This document shows positions 17,501-27,100 of a DNA stretch of 64,000 nucleotides, one piece after another. A program made the translations under genes and the position numbers. The DNA comes from Methylomonas fluvii. Lineage in GTDB: Bacteria; Pseudomonadota; Gammaproteobacteria; Methylococcales; Methylomonadaceae. Numbering within the stretch: the stretch's first letter is position 1; each line of letters begins with the position of its first letter. The notes beneath the pieces were generated by a model. That model was not told the origin of the DNA. It made no database searches and worked only from the letters and a program-made list of their open reading frames with translations. The stretch is taken from the NCBI RefSeq assembly GCF_014850975.1, contig NZ_JACXST010000002.1, positions 930,001 to 994,000 of the forward strand, written 5' to 3'.

Positions 17501-17619
17501 TAGGAACCCACACTGGATTGAACCGCGTTACCGGCGGCAACGTCCAGTGTCGGTTGACCGGTGAGATGTTTAACGATCAGGGCTTCCAGGCCCTTTTCGC
17601 TGGTGTCGGTGGGCTTCAT
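14563..17619 (-). CDS. hsdR: Type I restriction enzyme R subunit (HsdR)
   Basis: A 1018-residue motor and nuclease subunit of a type I restriction-modification system. The N-terminal PD-(D/E)xK nuclease region includes AIFINGLPVATFELKNS (about residue 175). The helicase motor has Walker A HSAGSGKSNTIAWL (about residue 320) and a DEAH box in LLIDEAHSSQGGK (about residue 430), followed by later motifs such as VTGFDEPLLHTMYVDK. It cuts foreign DNA away from the recognition site after ATP-driven translocation. I start at the ATG at 17619 (MKPTDTSEKG), which overlaps the DUF1016 stop; the 79 extra residues upstream read through another gene. It is the last gene of hsdM-hsdS-DUF1016-hsdR. Confidence 0.95.
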   Translation of the reverse strand: MKPTDTSEKGLEALIVKHLTGQPTLDVAAGNAVQSSVGSYGIGGYQPGQPHDYNRDVALDVVKLLAFLQATQPEKVETLELAREGIKRSQFLHRIQGEIAKRGVVDVLRKGVSHGPAHVDLYKFLPTPGNASSAENFAKNLFSVTRQLRYSNDEAARSLDMAIFINGLPVATFELKNSLTKQTVADAITQYQTDRDPRELLFQMGRCIVHFAVDDSEVAFCTHLTGKTSWFLPFNQGWNSGAGNPPNPDGLKTDYLWKQVLAKESLANIIENFAQIVEEEDERSKKKRKQVFPRFHQLRTVRALLRRCGTEGVGRRYLIQHSAGSGKSNTIAWLAHQLVELKQANDANSAQFDSVIVITDRRALDTQIAKTIKGYDHVASIFGHSDSAEELRGFLRKGKKIIVTTVQKFPFILDELDDLGSRRFALLIDEAHSSQGGKTTAKMHIALSAAPGDDEDDEESVEDAVNKLIESCKMLANASYFAFTATPKNKTLELFGERYQEGDEVHFRSPPELTYTTKQAIQEGFILDVIKNYTPVDSFYRVAKTVEDDPDFDKVKALKKIRHYVESHDKAIRRKAEIMIDHFTAQVIGKRKIGGQARAMVVCNGIARAIDYHREIGDYLREIKSPYKAIVAFSGEHEVGGKNVTEADMNGFPSKDIPAKLKQDPYRILIVANKFVTGFDEPLLHTMYVDKALAGVQAVQTLSRLNRAHPQKHDTFVLDFADNAEAVQAAFQEYYRATVQVGETDPNKLHDLKNDLDGHQVYAWQQVEDLVALYIKGAERDKLDPILDVCVEAYKQQLDENAQVEFKGKAKAFVRSYGFLGAILTYGHPAWEKLAIFLNFLIPKMPAPKEEDLSKGVLDAIDMDSYRPEVKAALSMGMEDEDGSVEPAPTSAGGGGKITEIDKLSNIIKAFNDLFGNIEWKDGDKIRKVIAEEIPNRVSQDKAYQNAVQHSDKQNARLEHDKALNRVILELLADHTELFKQFSDNPNFKRWLTDTVFDTTYQPGLIPPNVPPQSGAGL

Positions 17620-18740
17620 GCGTTGTCTCCCTTTTTCTTGTTCCGGGGCTTGGGCGCTTGATTCGCTGTCTCGGCAATGGCCGCCGGTAGCGGCAAAGTG
17701 ACCTGTGCGGCTCGTTCGCGCGCCAGTTCCACGGCGCGGTGCAGCTGTGCCTGCAAAACTTTCATATCCGGGATGTGTGCCAGATATTCGGCCACGCGGA
17801 TATTGGAAGCATCCATATCCATCAGCTTGACCTGCTCCGCATCCTTGGTAGCGCACAGAATCAGCCCGATGGGCGCCTCCTCGCCCACGGCGCGGTCGTG
17901 CTGGTTCAGCCAGCGCAGGTACAACTCCATCTGGCCCTTGTGCGCGGGCTGGAACTTCTCCAGCTTCAGTTCCACCGCGACCAGCCGTTTCAGATGGCGG
18001 TGGTAGAACAGCAGGTCGAGGTAGAAATCGTCCGCACCGACGCTGATGCGCTTTTGCCGCGCCACGAAAGTGAAGCCCACGCCCAGTTCCAGCAGGAAGC
18101 GCTCCATTTCGCGCAAGATGGCATTTTCCAGGTCGCGTTCGCTATAGTCGTGCGGCAGGCCCAGAAAGTCCAGCATGTACGGGTCGCGGAACACCAGTTC
18201 GGGCGTCATCTGCCCACCCGCGCGCAGGTGGCTGATTTCCGCCTTCACCACAGCTTCCGGCTGCTTGGCGATGGCCGTGCGCAGGTACAACTGGCTGGCG
18301 ATGCGCTCGCGCAGGGTTCGCACGCTCCAGCGCTCCACGCGGCACAGCTCGGCGTAATACTCGCGTTCCAGTGGCTGCTTGAGCGGCAGGATTTCAATGA
18401 AATGGCTCCAGCTCAATTGTGTCGCCAGCGGCGACACAATGGTTTCGTCGGGGAATACCTCGGCAAACCGGATCATACGCGCCAGATTACGCGCACTGAA
18501 ACCTTGGCCGTAGTCCTGCACCAATTTTGCCGACAGTGTCGGCAAAATCTCCTCGCCGTACTCCGCACGGCCATCGCGCAGCACTTCACTACGGATGCGT
18601 TTACCCACATACCAATACAGCATCGTCAGCGTGGCATTGGCGGTCTGCGCGACGTGCTGGCGGGCAGAGTCGATCAGGCCGCGCAACTCCAGCAGTAAGG
18701 TGTCGGCCGGTTTGGGTGCGGCGGGTTTATTCTTCGCCAT
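17616..18740 (-). CDS. DUF1016 / YhcG-type PD-(D/E)xK nuclease-domain protein
   Basis: A 374-residue protein. The N-terminal DUF1016 part is a helical, probably DNA-binding domain (WYVGKRIRSEVLRDGRAEYG, FSARNLARMIRFAEVFP). The C-terminal part has the nuclease core DDFYLDLLFYHRHLKRLVAVELKLEKF, with D and ExK in the spacing of PD-(D/E)xK enzymes. YhcG-type genes are frequent inside type I restriction operons, and their exact role there is unsettled. I prefer the ATG at 18740 (MAKNKPAAP), preceded by GAGGACGAGG. It overlaps both hsdS and hsdR, so it is translated as part of the operon. Confidence 0.9.
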   Translation of the reverse strand: MAKNKPAAPKPADTLLLELRGLIDSARQHVAQTANATLTMLYWYVGKRIRSEVLRDGRAEYGEEILPTLSAKLVQDYGQGFSARNLARMIRFAEVFPDETIVSPLATQLSWSHFIEILPLKQPLEREYYAELCRVERWSVRTLRERIASQLYLRTAIAKQPEAVVKAEISHLRAGGQMTPELVFRDPYMLDFLGLPHDYSERDLENAILREMERFLLELGVGFTFVARQKRISVGADDFYLDLLFYHRHLKRLVAVELKLEKFQPAHKGQMELYLRWLNQHDRAVGEEAPIGLILCATKDAEQVKLMDMDASNIRVAEYLAHIPDMKVLQAQLHRAVELARERAAQVTLPLPAAIAETANQAPKPRNKKKGDNA

Positions 18741-20055
18741 CCTCGTCCTCCCCATCGGCTTCGATGTCTTCGTCGCCGCCCAGTGCCGCTAAAGCCTCAT
18801 CGGCTACCTCGTCATCCGGGCCGGGCAGCCAGTCGCGCACGTCGATTTGGCCGGTGACGACATCGGCAATCAGACGGTCGCGGTATTCGAGGATAAGAGA
18901 TATTTCATGATTAGTCCTACTTATTGCGATTTCTATGTCCTGTGTTTCAAGTTCAATAGTGTTAGCAATATAACCTTGCTCATCTAATGGAGGAACCGGA
19001 GCATATAAGTTCAGTAGCCTCTCAACCGATAGACCGGGCTGAGCCGCAGAAATAGAATATTGATTTAGATTCATGGCCGACAATAATTTTCTTAGCCATT
19101 GGATGTCATGTTGTGGTCGAACCGTGACCACAACAGCGTGCTCAGATGGCCAAAACCGACCAGAAACGTGGTGTACATTTCCACATAATGCACCTTGACG
19201 CCCAATCAGGATAAACTCACCATCATGAGTAAATCCAGAGGTATAGCCTCGAATTCCATTACCTCCGTATACAGGATATTCACCAGTTTCATCTATTGAA
19301 AAGCTTGTAATTCCATCTCCACTCTTCATAGCGCATAAAGTCTTTAAACGGTTGACCTGCCAATGCTCGGGCACATCCCCGAGCCACTCGATACCGGAGG
19401 GCTTCAACGCGACCGAAGCATCAAGCCCGCGCGTTACGGCGTGGTCGATGATGCGCAGCTTTTGCTCATTGAGCAAGTTAATCAACTCACGCTTAGCCTT
19501 GATGAAACGGGCAATATGAGCATCTTGCACCCGCAGATAGGCGACGATTTGATCTTGCTCTGCTCGCGGCGGCAACAGCGACGGCATTTGCTTGAATTCG
19601 TCCCAATACAGCCGGTTACGATCCGAGACGATGCCGCGCGAAAACTTGTTCACCTCGCGCATATAGGCTGCCGTGCGGAACAGGTAACTGAAATAAGCAC
19701 TATTGGCTTCCGGAAACGGACTGGCCACCACATAAGCCGGGCTGACCAGGCCATCAACCGGCGCCGCGCCAAGCGCGCCTTGCCACATCCGCATCATGTT
19801 ATAGGCAATGTCGCCCTTGGCCGCGCGTTTGTACTTTTCCTTCTGGCTCATCACCTGCTTGCGCTTCAAGTTCTCCATGTCGCGCACGCGCACACCGGTA
19901 CGCAATGACACTTCCAAAATCGGCAAGTCCGGAAAGCCAGTTTGCACCCGATGGGCAAACAGTCGGCCATTGCGAAGCACCTGCCAACCTTCCGGAATTT
20001 CAGGCACCCAAGGCAAGCCGGAGTCTCGATAAGACGGATATCGAACCGTATCCAT
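18727..20055 (-). CDS. hsdS: Type I restriction-modification specificity subunit (HsdS)
   Basis: A 442-residue protein with two target-recognition domains separated by a helical spacer. The first begins PWVPEIPEGWQV; the spacer has EQDQIVAYLRVQDAHIARFI; the second begins GIEWLGDVPEHWQVNRLKTL and is followed by PLDEQGYIANTIELETQDIEI. The paired layout implies a bipartite DNA target; its sequence cannot be read from the protein. A Glu/Asp-rich tail ends the protein. The ATG at 20055 has GGAG in good position; upstream residues in the frame look untranslated. It bridges HsdM and HsdR in the complex. Confidence 0.93.
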   Translation of the reverse strand: MDTVRYPSYRDSGLPWVPEIPEGWQVLRNGRLFAHRVQTGFPDLPILEVSLRTGVRVRDMENLKRKQVMSQKEKYKRAAKGDIAYNMMRMWQGALGAAPVDGLVSPAYVVASPFPEANSAYFSYLFRTAAYMREVNKFSRGIVSDRNRLYWDEFKQMPSLLPPRAEQDQIVAYLRVQDAHIARFIKAKRELINLLNEQKLRIIDHAVTRGLDASVALKPSGIEWLGDVPEHWQVNRLKTLCAMKSGDGITSFSIDETGEYPVYGGNGIRGYTSGFTHDGEFILIGRQGALCGNVHHVSGRFWPSEHAVVVTVRPQHDIQWLRKLLSAMNLNQYSISAAQPGLSVERLLNLYAPVPPLDEQGYIANTIELETQDIEIAISRTNHEISLILEYRDRLIADVVTGQIDVRDWLPGPDDEVADEALAALGGDEDIEADGEDEDGEE

Positions 20056-20122
20056 TACGCAACTCCCGCAGCTTTGCAAGGGCTATAAGTCAATTGTCTA
20101 CTCAGTGCGTAGACAAAACCGT

Positions 20123-22564
20123 TCATGCCGCCCCCACGATTTTATGCAACAAGCCCTCGGTCTGCTGTTCCAGGGCCAGAATGTCGGCGCGGATTTGCTC
20201 CAGCGTCCTGAGCGGCGCGGGCCGGTAGAAATATCGGGCAAACGAGATTTCATAGCCGATTTTGGTGGCGTCCATCGCAATCCAGGCGTCGGGCGCATGC
20301 GGCAGCACTTCGCGGACAAAAAACGCTTCGATGCCGCCGGGTTCGGTCAGCGGCACTTGTTCGGTGTCGCGCAAATCGCTGTCGGCTTCGTATTCCAGCA
20401 TGTAGCGGTCTTTGCCGTCTTGCTCCAGATAGGCTCCGTCGTAGCCGGGTTCGAAGAAGTCATTGGCTTTGAGTTTGGTGCGTTTGGCGATCACTGGCGG
20501 CGCGGTTTCGTCACGCCAGCTCACGGCTTTGTAGATGATTTTTTTATCGGAAGCACTGGGTTTCTTGTCGAGCTGTTTCATGGCCGCATCGAAACGAGCG
20601 CGGAACTGGTTGTGATCGTCAAAGATGTCTTCGCCGAGTTCCTGTTGTGCCAAACTGGCCAGTTCGACCAGGGCTTTGTCGCGCAGCCAAGTGGCTGGGT
20701 CGAGCAGTTTTTTGCGCTTTTGAGACGATACGTTCCTGTATCGTCCCCCTTCGGGGTCGCCATGCGATCCAAATCCGTTCCCGACGGATTTGTCCGGCAC
20801 TGATTTCTTGGCGGGTTTGCTGTCTTCCTCATCGCCGTCCTCCGCATCTTCGTCGCTATCGTCGCCTTTCAGCCAGGCCTCAATCTCAGGCCGTAGTTTG
20901 GCGAATTGATCGTACAGCGCATCGCCCCAGCGACTGTAAATCTCGCTACGCAAGGCTTCATCACCGGAGGCAAAGCGCAGGGTTTCGATGGCGCTGCGTT
21001 TGAGCTGGCTCTTCAGGCGTAACGGCCGTTCGACGGTGATTTTCCAATAGCCGAAATCGGCATTATTAAACCACTTGGATTCCGGCGTTATCTTTGGCGC
21101 ATCGTCATCGGCTGGTGGCGATTGCAGGTAATGCTCCAGAATGCGTTCGATGTCGGCTTCACCAAGGGCGCAGTTTTTCTTGCCCATGTTCCGGCGCAAG
21201 GGCTGGAACCATTGGCTGGCGTCGATTAGTTGCACTTTGCCCTTGCGGTATTCGGCCTTGCGGTTGGTGAGCACCCAAATGTAGGTGGCGATGCCGGTGT
21301 TGTAAAAGATATTCAACGGCAAGGCGATGATGGCTTCCAGCCAGTCGTTTTCGATGGCCCAGCGGCGGATGTTGCTTTCGCCCTGGCCGGCGTCGCCGGT
21401 GAACAGCGCCGAACCGTTATGCACCAAGGCGATGCGGCTACCCAGCGGGGTGTTGTGCTTCATCTTCTGCAGTTTGTTGACCAGGAACATCAGCTGGCCG
21501 TCGCTGGAACGTGTGATGAGTTTGTATTCCGGGTCGCCGTTGTGGGTAACCATGAAGCGCGGGTCATTAAAACCGGCTTTGCCGCCCATGCGTTCCAGGT
21601 CGGTTTTCCAGCTTTTGCCGTACGGCGGATTGGACAACATGAAGTCGAATTCGCGCGCCGGAAACTGGTCGGCCGACAAAGTGGATTTATCCGCGCCGCC
21701 GACGATGTTTTCGGCTTCTTCGCCTTCGCCCTTTAGCAGCAAATCGGCTTTGCAGATGGCGTAGGTTTCCGGGTTGATCTCTTGCCCGAACAAATGAATC
21801 GAAACTTCCTTGCCATGACTGGCGGCCAGTTCCAGCAGCGTTTCCTCGGCCACGGTCAGCATGCCGCCGGTGCCGCAAGCGCCGTCATACAAGGTATAGG
21901 TGCCGGATTCGATCCGGTCGGCAATCGGCACGAACAGCAACTTGGCCATCAGTTTAACCACGTCGCGGGGTGTCCAGTGTTCGCCGGCTTCTTCGTTGTT
22001 GTCTTCGTTGAATCGGCGGATCAATTCCTCGAATGCCGTGCCCATGCCGTGGTTGTCCAGCCCCGGCAGTTTGATGCGGCCGTCGCCATCCAGCACCGGT
22101 TGCGGCGACAGATTCACATCGGGATTAAGAAAATCTTCGATCAGGTAGCCCAGGACATTGGCATCGACCAGGGTCTGAATCTGATCGCGGAATTTGAATT
22201 TGGCCAGGATTTCCTGGACGTTGTGGGAGAAGCCATCGAGATAATCGATGAAGTTATCGCGCAATCTTTGGCCTTGGCTACTGGCTGCCAGACGCGACAG
22301 GGTAAATTCCGAGGTGTTGTAAAAAGCCTGGCCGGCGGCCATGCGTAAGGCGCCTTCCTGATCGACAACGCCATGTTGATCGAGGAACTTTTTACGTTCC
22401 AACACCGCGTCTTTGCTGGATTCCAGCACGGCATCAAGGCGACGCAACACGGTGAACGGCAGAATCACATCGCGGTATTTGCCGCGCACATACACGTCGC
22501 GCAGACGGTCATCGGCGATGTTCCAGATGAAGTCTGCAATCCATTTGAGTTGGCTTTGGTCCAT
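20123..22564 (-). CDS. hsdM: Type I restriction-modification DNA methyltransferase subunit (HsdM)
   Basis: An 813-residue N6-adenine methyltransferase. The N-terminal helical HsdM domain begins LKWIADFIWNIADDRLRD. The catalytic domain has the AdoMet motif DGACGTGGMLTV and the NPPYGKSWK catalytic motif at about residue 313. A long C-terminal region with an acidic insert near residue 575 (GDDSDEDAEDGDEED) makes the protein longer than the roughly 500 residues of classical HsdM, as in other members of this subfamily. It methylates host sites and forms the core of the HsdR-M-S enzyme. It is the first gene of the operon. Confidence 0.95.
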   Translation of the reverse strand: MDQSQLKWIADFIWNIADDRLRDVYVRGKYRDVILPFTVLRRLDAVLESSKDAVLERKKFLDQHGVVDQEGALRMAAGQAFYNTSEFTLSRLAASSQGQRLRDNFIDYLDGFSHNVQEILAKFKFRDQIQTLVDANVLGYLIEDFLNPDVNLSPQPVLDGDGRIKLPGLDNHGMGTAFEELIRRFNEDNNEEAGEHWTPRDVVKLMAKLLFVPIADRIESGTYTLYDGACGTGGMLTVAEETLLELAASHGKEVSIHLFGQEINPETYAICKADLLLKGEGEEAENIVGGADKSTLSADQFPAREFDFMLSNPPYGKSWKTDLERMGGKAGFNDPRFMVTHNGDPEYKLITRSSDGQLMFLVNKLQKMKHNTPLGSRIALVHNGSALFTGDAGQGESNIRRWAIENDWLEAIIALPLNIFYNTGIATYIWVLTNRKAEYRKGKVQLIDASQWFQPLRRNMGKKNCALGEADIERILEHYLQSPPADDDAPKITPESKWFNNADFGYWKITVERPLRLKSQLKRSAIETLRFASGDEALRSEIYSRWGDALYDQFAKLRPEIEAWLKGDDSDEDAEDGDEEDSKPAKKSVPDKSVGNGFGSHGDPEGGRYRNVSSQKRKKLLDPATWLRDKALVELASLAQQELGEDIFDDHNQFRARFDAAMKQLDKKPSASDKKIIYKAVSWRDETAPPVIAKRTKLKANDFFEPGYDGAYLEQDGKDRYMLEYEADSDLRDTEQVPLTEPGGIEAFFVREVLPHAPDAWIAMDATKIGYEISFARYFYRPAPLRTLEQIRADILALEQQTEGLLHKIVGAA

Positions 22565-22589
22565 GGTTTCCTATCGCCGTTTGTCCGGC

Positions 22590-24044
22590 TTAATCGTTAT
22601 ATTCGGGTTGATTCAATTCCGATGCGCCCATCCAGTAGCACAGCAACGGTGCTGGCAGACGCATGATCTGGCTGGCAGTATCGCCAGTTTGCGGCAGACC
22701 GGTCATCAAACCAAAGTCATCGAGCGACTTGGTGACAACGTAGCCGCGGGCAATTTTCTTTTGCTCGCACAGTTCGATCAAACCTTTCAATTCACGCGCG
22801 CCGGTGTGTTGGGCGCGGTATTTCACTTCGAAGGGGATCAATTGGCCGCCGATTTCTGCGACTAAATCGACCTCGCGGTCTTGTTTGCCGTGCCAGTAGG
22901 TAAAACGCACATTCTGGGAATAATAGCGCGCGAACAGATGTTTAAACACTGCCGTTTCGGTCGCCACGCCCAAGGCTGCGGGATCGTCGATGATGCTTTT
23001 GCCCTTCAGCAAAACAGCGGGCGCGATCGCGGCATCGGCCAGGTAAATTTTGAAGCGCCCCTTGAGTACGTCTTTGCCATAACCGAACGGCGGCAGGCGA
23101 TAAATCAGGTGGCAGGCTTCCAGGAGTTCGATGAAATGCTGGGCGGTGGGACGTTTGACTTCCAGATTGCTGGATAAGTCTGTGATATTCAGCAAACCGC
23201 CGTCGTGCATGCACAAATACAGAAAGGTGTGTTCAAGATCGAGAATCCGGCGCACACCAAACAGCGCGGTCATATCGCGCTTGAGCGCCTTATCGATAAT
23301 GTCTTCACGCAGCAAGCGCTGAGCCTGGGTGATGCTTTCCACTTGGGCTGTTTGCGGGAAGCCGCCGCGAATCAGATACTCGTGAAAATGGCCGACATAG
23401 GGCACGGCGATTTCCTGCGCCCGGTAAAATTGTGGCGGCGTCCAGTCGAACAGCTCGGTCAAGCTTTTTAAAGGGGGCAACGGTGGCAGTTGCACTTGTT
23501 TGATTTGCAGGTACTCGTAGAACGATAGTGTGGTCAGCCGAATGGTATGCCAGCGACCGACGCCGGACTCCTGGTCGGCTTCTACCAAGGGCATGGCGGA
23601 ACCGGTAAAGACGATGCGGCGCTGTTTATTGAAATCGATCTGGTGTTTTACCCAAGTCCCCCAATCACGAATAAACTGGGCTTCGTCGAGAAATAGGTAT
23701 TCAGGCCCATCGACGCGCGGCTCGCGCTCGCGCCACGCTTCCAACACGGCTTCGATGCCCGCCAGTTTGAGCACCGGATGGTCAAAAGTGGCGTAAAGGA
23801 TGTTGGCTGCTGGGATACCTTGCTTTAATAAAGCGTCGATTTGTTGTTGTAAAAGTGTCGTCTTGCCGACCTGGCGAGCGCCGGACAGCAGAATGGCGCG
23901 ATGGACCGGTGGATGATTAATCCAGCGGTTTAACTCGCGCGAAGCAGCCCGCTGCCAATCCGGTAAGTCCGCAATTGGCTCACCTCGCCACCAGGGATTG
24001 AATTGGGCCAGTACGGCAATTAGTTCTTCTTTTGAGACTCTCAT
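22590..24044 (-). CDS. AAA ATPase with C-terminal DUF4143 domain
   Basis: A 484-residue protein of the widespread ATPase/DUF4143 family. Walker A is LLSGARQVGKTTLLQQ (about residue 55), Walker B is EYLFLDEAQFIRDWG, and the C-terminal DUF4143 part has the typical VDLVAEIGGQLIPFEVKYR nuclease-like stretch. Function is unproven in the family; many members lie in defence islands or next to toxins. It ends 25 bases before hsdM on the same strand and may be co-transcribed with the restriction genes. Confidence 0.88.
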   Translation of the reverse strand: MRVSKEELIAVLAQFNPWWRGEPIADLPDWQRAASRELNRWINHPPVHRAILLSGARQVGKTTLLQQQIDALLKQGIPAANILYATFDHPVLKLAGIEAVLEAWREREPRVDGPEYLFLDEAQFIRDWGTWVKHQIDFNKQRRIVFTGSAMPLVEADQESGVGRWHTIRLTTLSFYEYLQIKQVQLPPLPPLKSLTELFDWTPPQFYRAQEIAVPYVGHFHEYLIRGGFPQTAQVESITQAQRLLREDIIDKALKRDMTALFGVRRILDLEHTFLYLCMHDGGLLNITDLSSNLEVKRPTAQHFIELLEACHLIYRLPPFGYGKDVLKGRFKIYLADAAIAPAVLLKGKSIIDDPAALGVATETAVFKHLFARYYSQNVRFTYWHGKQDREVDLVAEIGGQLIPFEVKYRAQHTGARELKGLIELCEQKKIARGYVVTKSLDDFGLMTGLPQTGDTASQIMRLPAPLLCYWMGASELNQPEYND

Positions 24045-24158
24045 GAAGAAATCTTAGCATTTGACTGATATTATTGTCATGTATAGATAGCAATAAAATA
24101 CTATTTAAGGCTTATTGGCTAAAATTCATCCGCTTTTACATATCTTTTGTAATTGGCA

Positions 24159-27100
24159 TCACTCTGCAAGCAAGATAGTGTTTAACAAATTGAGCTCATT
24201 GGATGCTGCTAAGTATCTATCATCAAAAATCAGCTCCAGTCTTGCCGGATCTTGCTCACCAATCACCGCAGCATAAGGGATATCCGCATAGCGTGGAATG
24301 ACGGGCAATATTTCAGCGGTGGTGGGTATGCAGGCACCAAGCGAATCCCTCCAAGCGATTTCATCATCGCCAAGCGAAGGAAGTCTGCCACTGGCATCTT
24401 TTTTCCAGAATCTTGGGTAATCCAATGGCACAACAACCCAAGTTGAAGATGATTGAAGCGCTTTGACCGTTGAAAATTCGCGTGTTGCCTCGTCTTTTTT
24501 GCGTGCCAGTATGCGAAATAGTTCTTCAGCGGAATGTCTCAATTTAAAAGGCAAAGTTTCATCCTTATAAATATGGCTCAGTTCTCCAAATAACTTTTCG
24601 CTTTGATGACCGACATCGGTTGACCAACCTTCAACGTTAAACCGCTCTTGTTTCTCAAGGCTTTCCCAATGCTCCAGCCAAAAGGGACCGATACAATAGA
24701 GATGATCTGGCAGCAAACAATCGGGATCGTCATTCGGCGAAATCAATAAAGGTGCATTGTCAGCACTCGCACGTCTGGAAAATTTCTGAATATCCTCCAG
24801 TCGAACAACGCTTTTAAAGTCTTTAGATCGCGCTGTCGCGTCCAACGAAAACTTCGAAAACAAGTGTTGCGTATTTCTTTGGGCATTGGCGACCAAACCA
24901 CGCCGATTCACATCCGCCGAGTAATCCCTCAAAAAAACGTCTGCTTCTCTCAAAAACGCTCTAACATGTGTACTCATTAGTGACAGCATTTCTTCGCTAC
25001 CAATGCCGCCCACCGGAACCATGGCAAGATTCTGTTTATCCAGGCCTGCATCACCGATAATGCGGGTATAAATAGTCGATCGAAGCATGACCAGATAGGT
25101 CAAGAGATCGCTGACCAGCCTTAGCCATTGTCGAGGCTCCGGAACCTCATCCTGTGGCAGAAAATCTTGCAGGAGCATGACTAAGCGGCGATCCTTCCAA
25201 TCTCCGTCATCGCAGAGCACGCCGTCATCCGACGTGTAGTATTTTCCACGGCCCCGATAAATCAACTGAGCCACTTCCATCAACGCTGCTTCAATGCCAA
25301 AGCGGGGAATCATTGCGATGATCCAATCGGTTTTCGGAAAAGAGACTCCGCGAGCGCCACTCGAGGTCATCAAAAATACTTTTACGGTATCCCGCCTATC
25401 ATCTGCAATCAGAGCCTTGCGTTTGGCGGCGATCACACTCGAATCCAAAATCGCCACCTGCGAAGCATTCAATAAAGGCTCACCATCCTCACTGGTGACT
25501 AACAGTGTTTGGACCGAACGTAGAAAGGCCTTGTCCTGCGCGAAAAAAATAACCTGGTCTGCGCCTGAATCCAGCGCCCGCCTAATTTCCTGGATGACAT
25601 TACCGATAATCGCTTCACCTTGTTGCTCGGCAATGGCCTGCCGCACGGTTTGTATTCTTCCGTCGAATAATTCACCTGGCTTGATCAAATCCAGCCTAAC
25701 ACGATAATCGATGGACAACTTGGTTGCCGGGTAGCTGTTCGTCATGATGTGCAGAACCGGCAGGCGTTTTCCACCAATCCTGACCGGCATGGCGGACAAT
25801 CGAAATGGTCTTTTCCCTGCACTTTTGGAAACAAGGACTTTATCCGGGGTGCGTTTGCCACTATTGAGATAACGATCAAGGACTATCTCATTACCCAAAG
25901 AAGCATCGGATACAATCAGAATCACGCGAAACAACGGCTCTTGATCAAAAGGCCGAATGAACTGCTGATCCAACCAACGGGCGACAGTATGAATAAACGG
26001 TGCGCCCGCCCCGTCACCGGTCAATTCATCGACCATGACCACAATGGTTTGGATACGCTGCGCAAACTCCCGTCGCTCCAGCTTTCCAGCCTGTTTGTTA
26101 GTCGGATTTTTAAATAGATAATCCAGGGCGGACAAAGTACTCTTATCACCGCCCAATTCCCGGTAACCCTGGATAGCCGCTGTCAGCACAACGCGATTGA
26201 TATCGGGGTTTTCAGCCAGAAGGTTGCGAGTGGCAAGAGACAACACCTTTAAGACGCCCGGCCGTTTATCATCTTCCATTCTGTCCTGTCGTTCGGTTTC
26301 AGCTCGTTTCCGATTACTAGAACCAATATGGGTCAATTCCAGCGCCTCTTTTGTGGCAGGCGAAAGAATCAGAGTACTGTTGTCTGGGTGTTTAAGATTT
26401 TCAACCCCGTCGGCTACTACAGCACTATCGACCATTCGCTTGGCTACCGTGCCATCCTGCACTTGTTTTTCATACCAGGCCTTGGCAGCACCGATGAGTT
26501 TTGAGTTAGTGGTAACCGTCAGAATGCCGCTGGATTGATTGGTAGCTTTATCCCTTGCCAGATTTTCGGTGACATCGTCATTGATAATAACCCTGGGACT
26601 CACGTAGAGAAACAAAAAGCCTTCGCTGGATTCCTTAAGGAAACTGACAACGGCAGTGGTTTTTCCGATACCCGGATTGCCTTCAAGACCCAACACAGTC
26701 ATTTGACCTAATACTGACGATCGCATGCCGGCAACGACGGCTGCTGAGTGTAAATCACGTAATGGCACAGATTGGCCGTATTTGACTCGCTCTGCAAGGG
26801 TTTCGGAAATTGAAGTTTGAGGATTGGCTTTGAGGAAATCGGCTATGCTCGAATCTGAATCTACCCAAGACAAGGCCTCTTGCCAGGGCATGGTAGCCAT
26901 AGGATTCAAAAACTCCTCGACGTCTTCAGAAAAATTAAATGCCAGGCTTTTGCCGGGTTCTGGCAGTTCGCGCATGTCGACAAACTGCTTGCTGATTGCC
27001 TTGGGTAAAGCCTTACGAATTTTGTCAAACGCATGTCTGATATGATCGTTCAACGCATCTTCATCGCAATCCGGCACTTTTTCGGTGTCGCGATAGGCCC

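Noticed and set aside
17620-17856. N-terminal extension of HsdR by 79 residues
   Set aside because: It is the DUF1016 gene read in another frame, and HsdR proteins begin near MKPTDTSEKG.
15565-18698. Long frames on the + strand over hsdR and DUF1016
   Set aside because: Shadows of restriction genes on the opposite strand, with biased composition.
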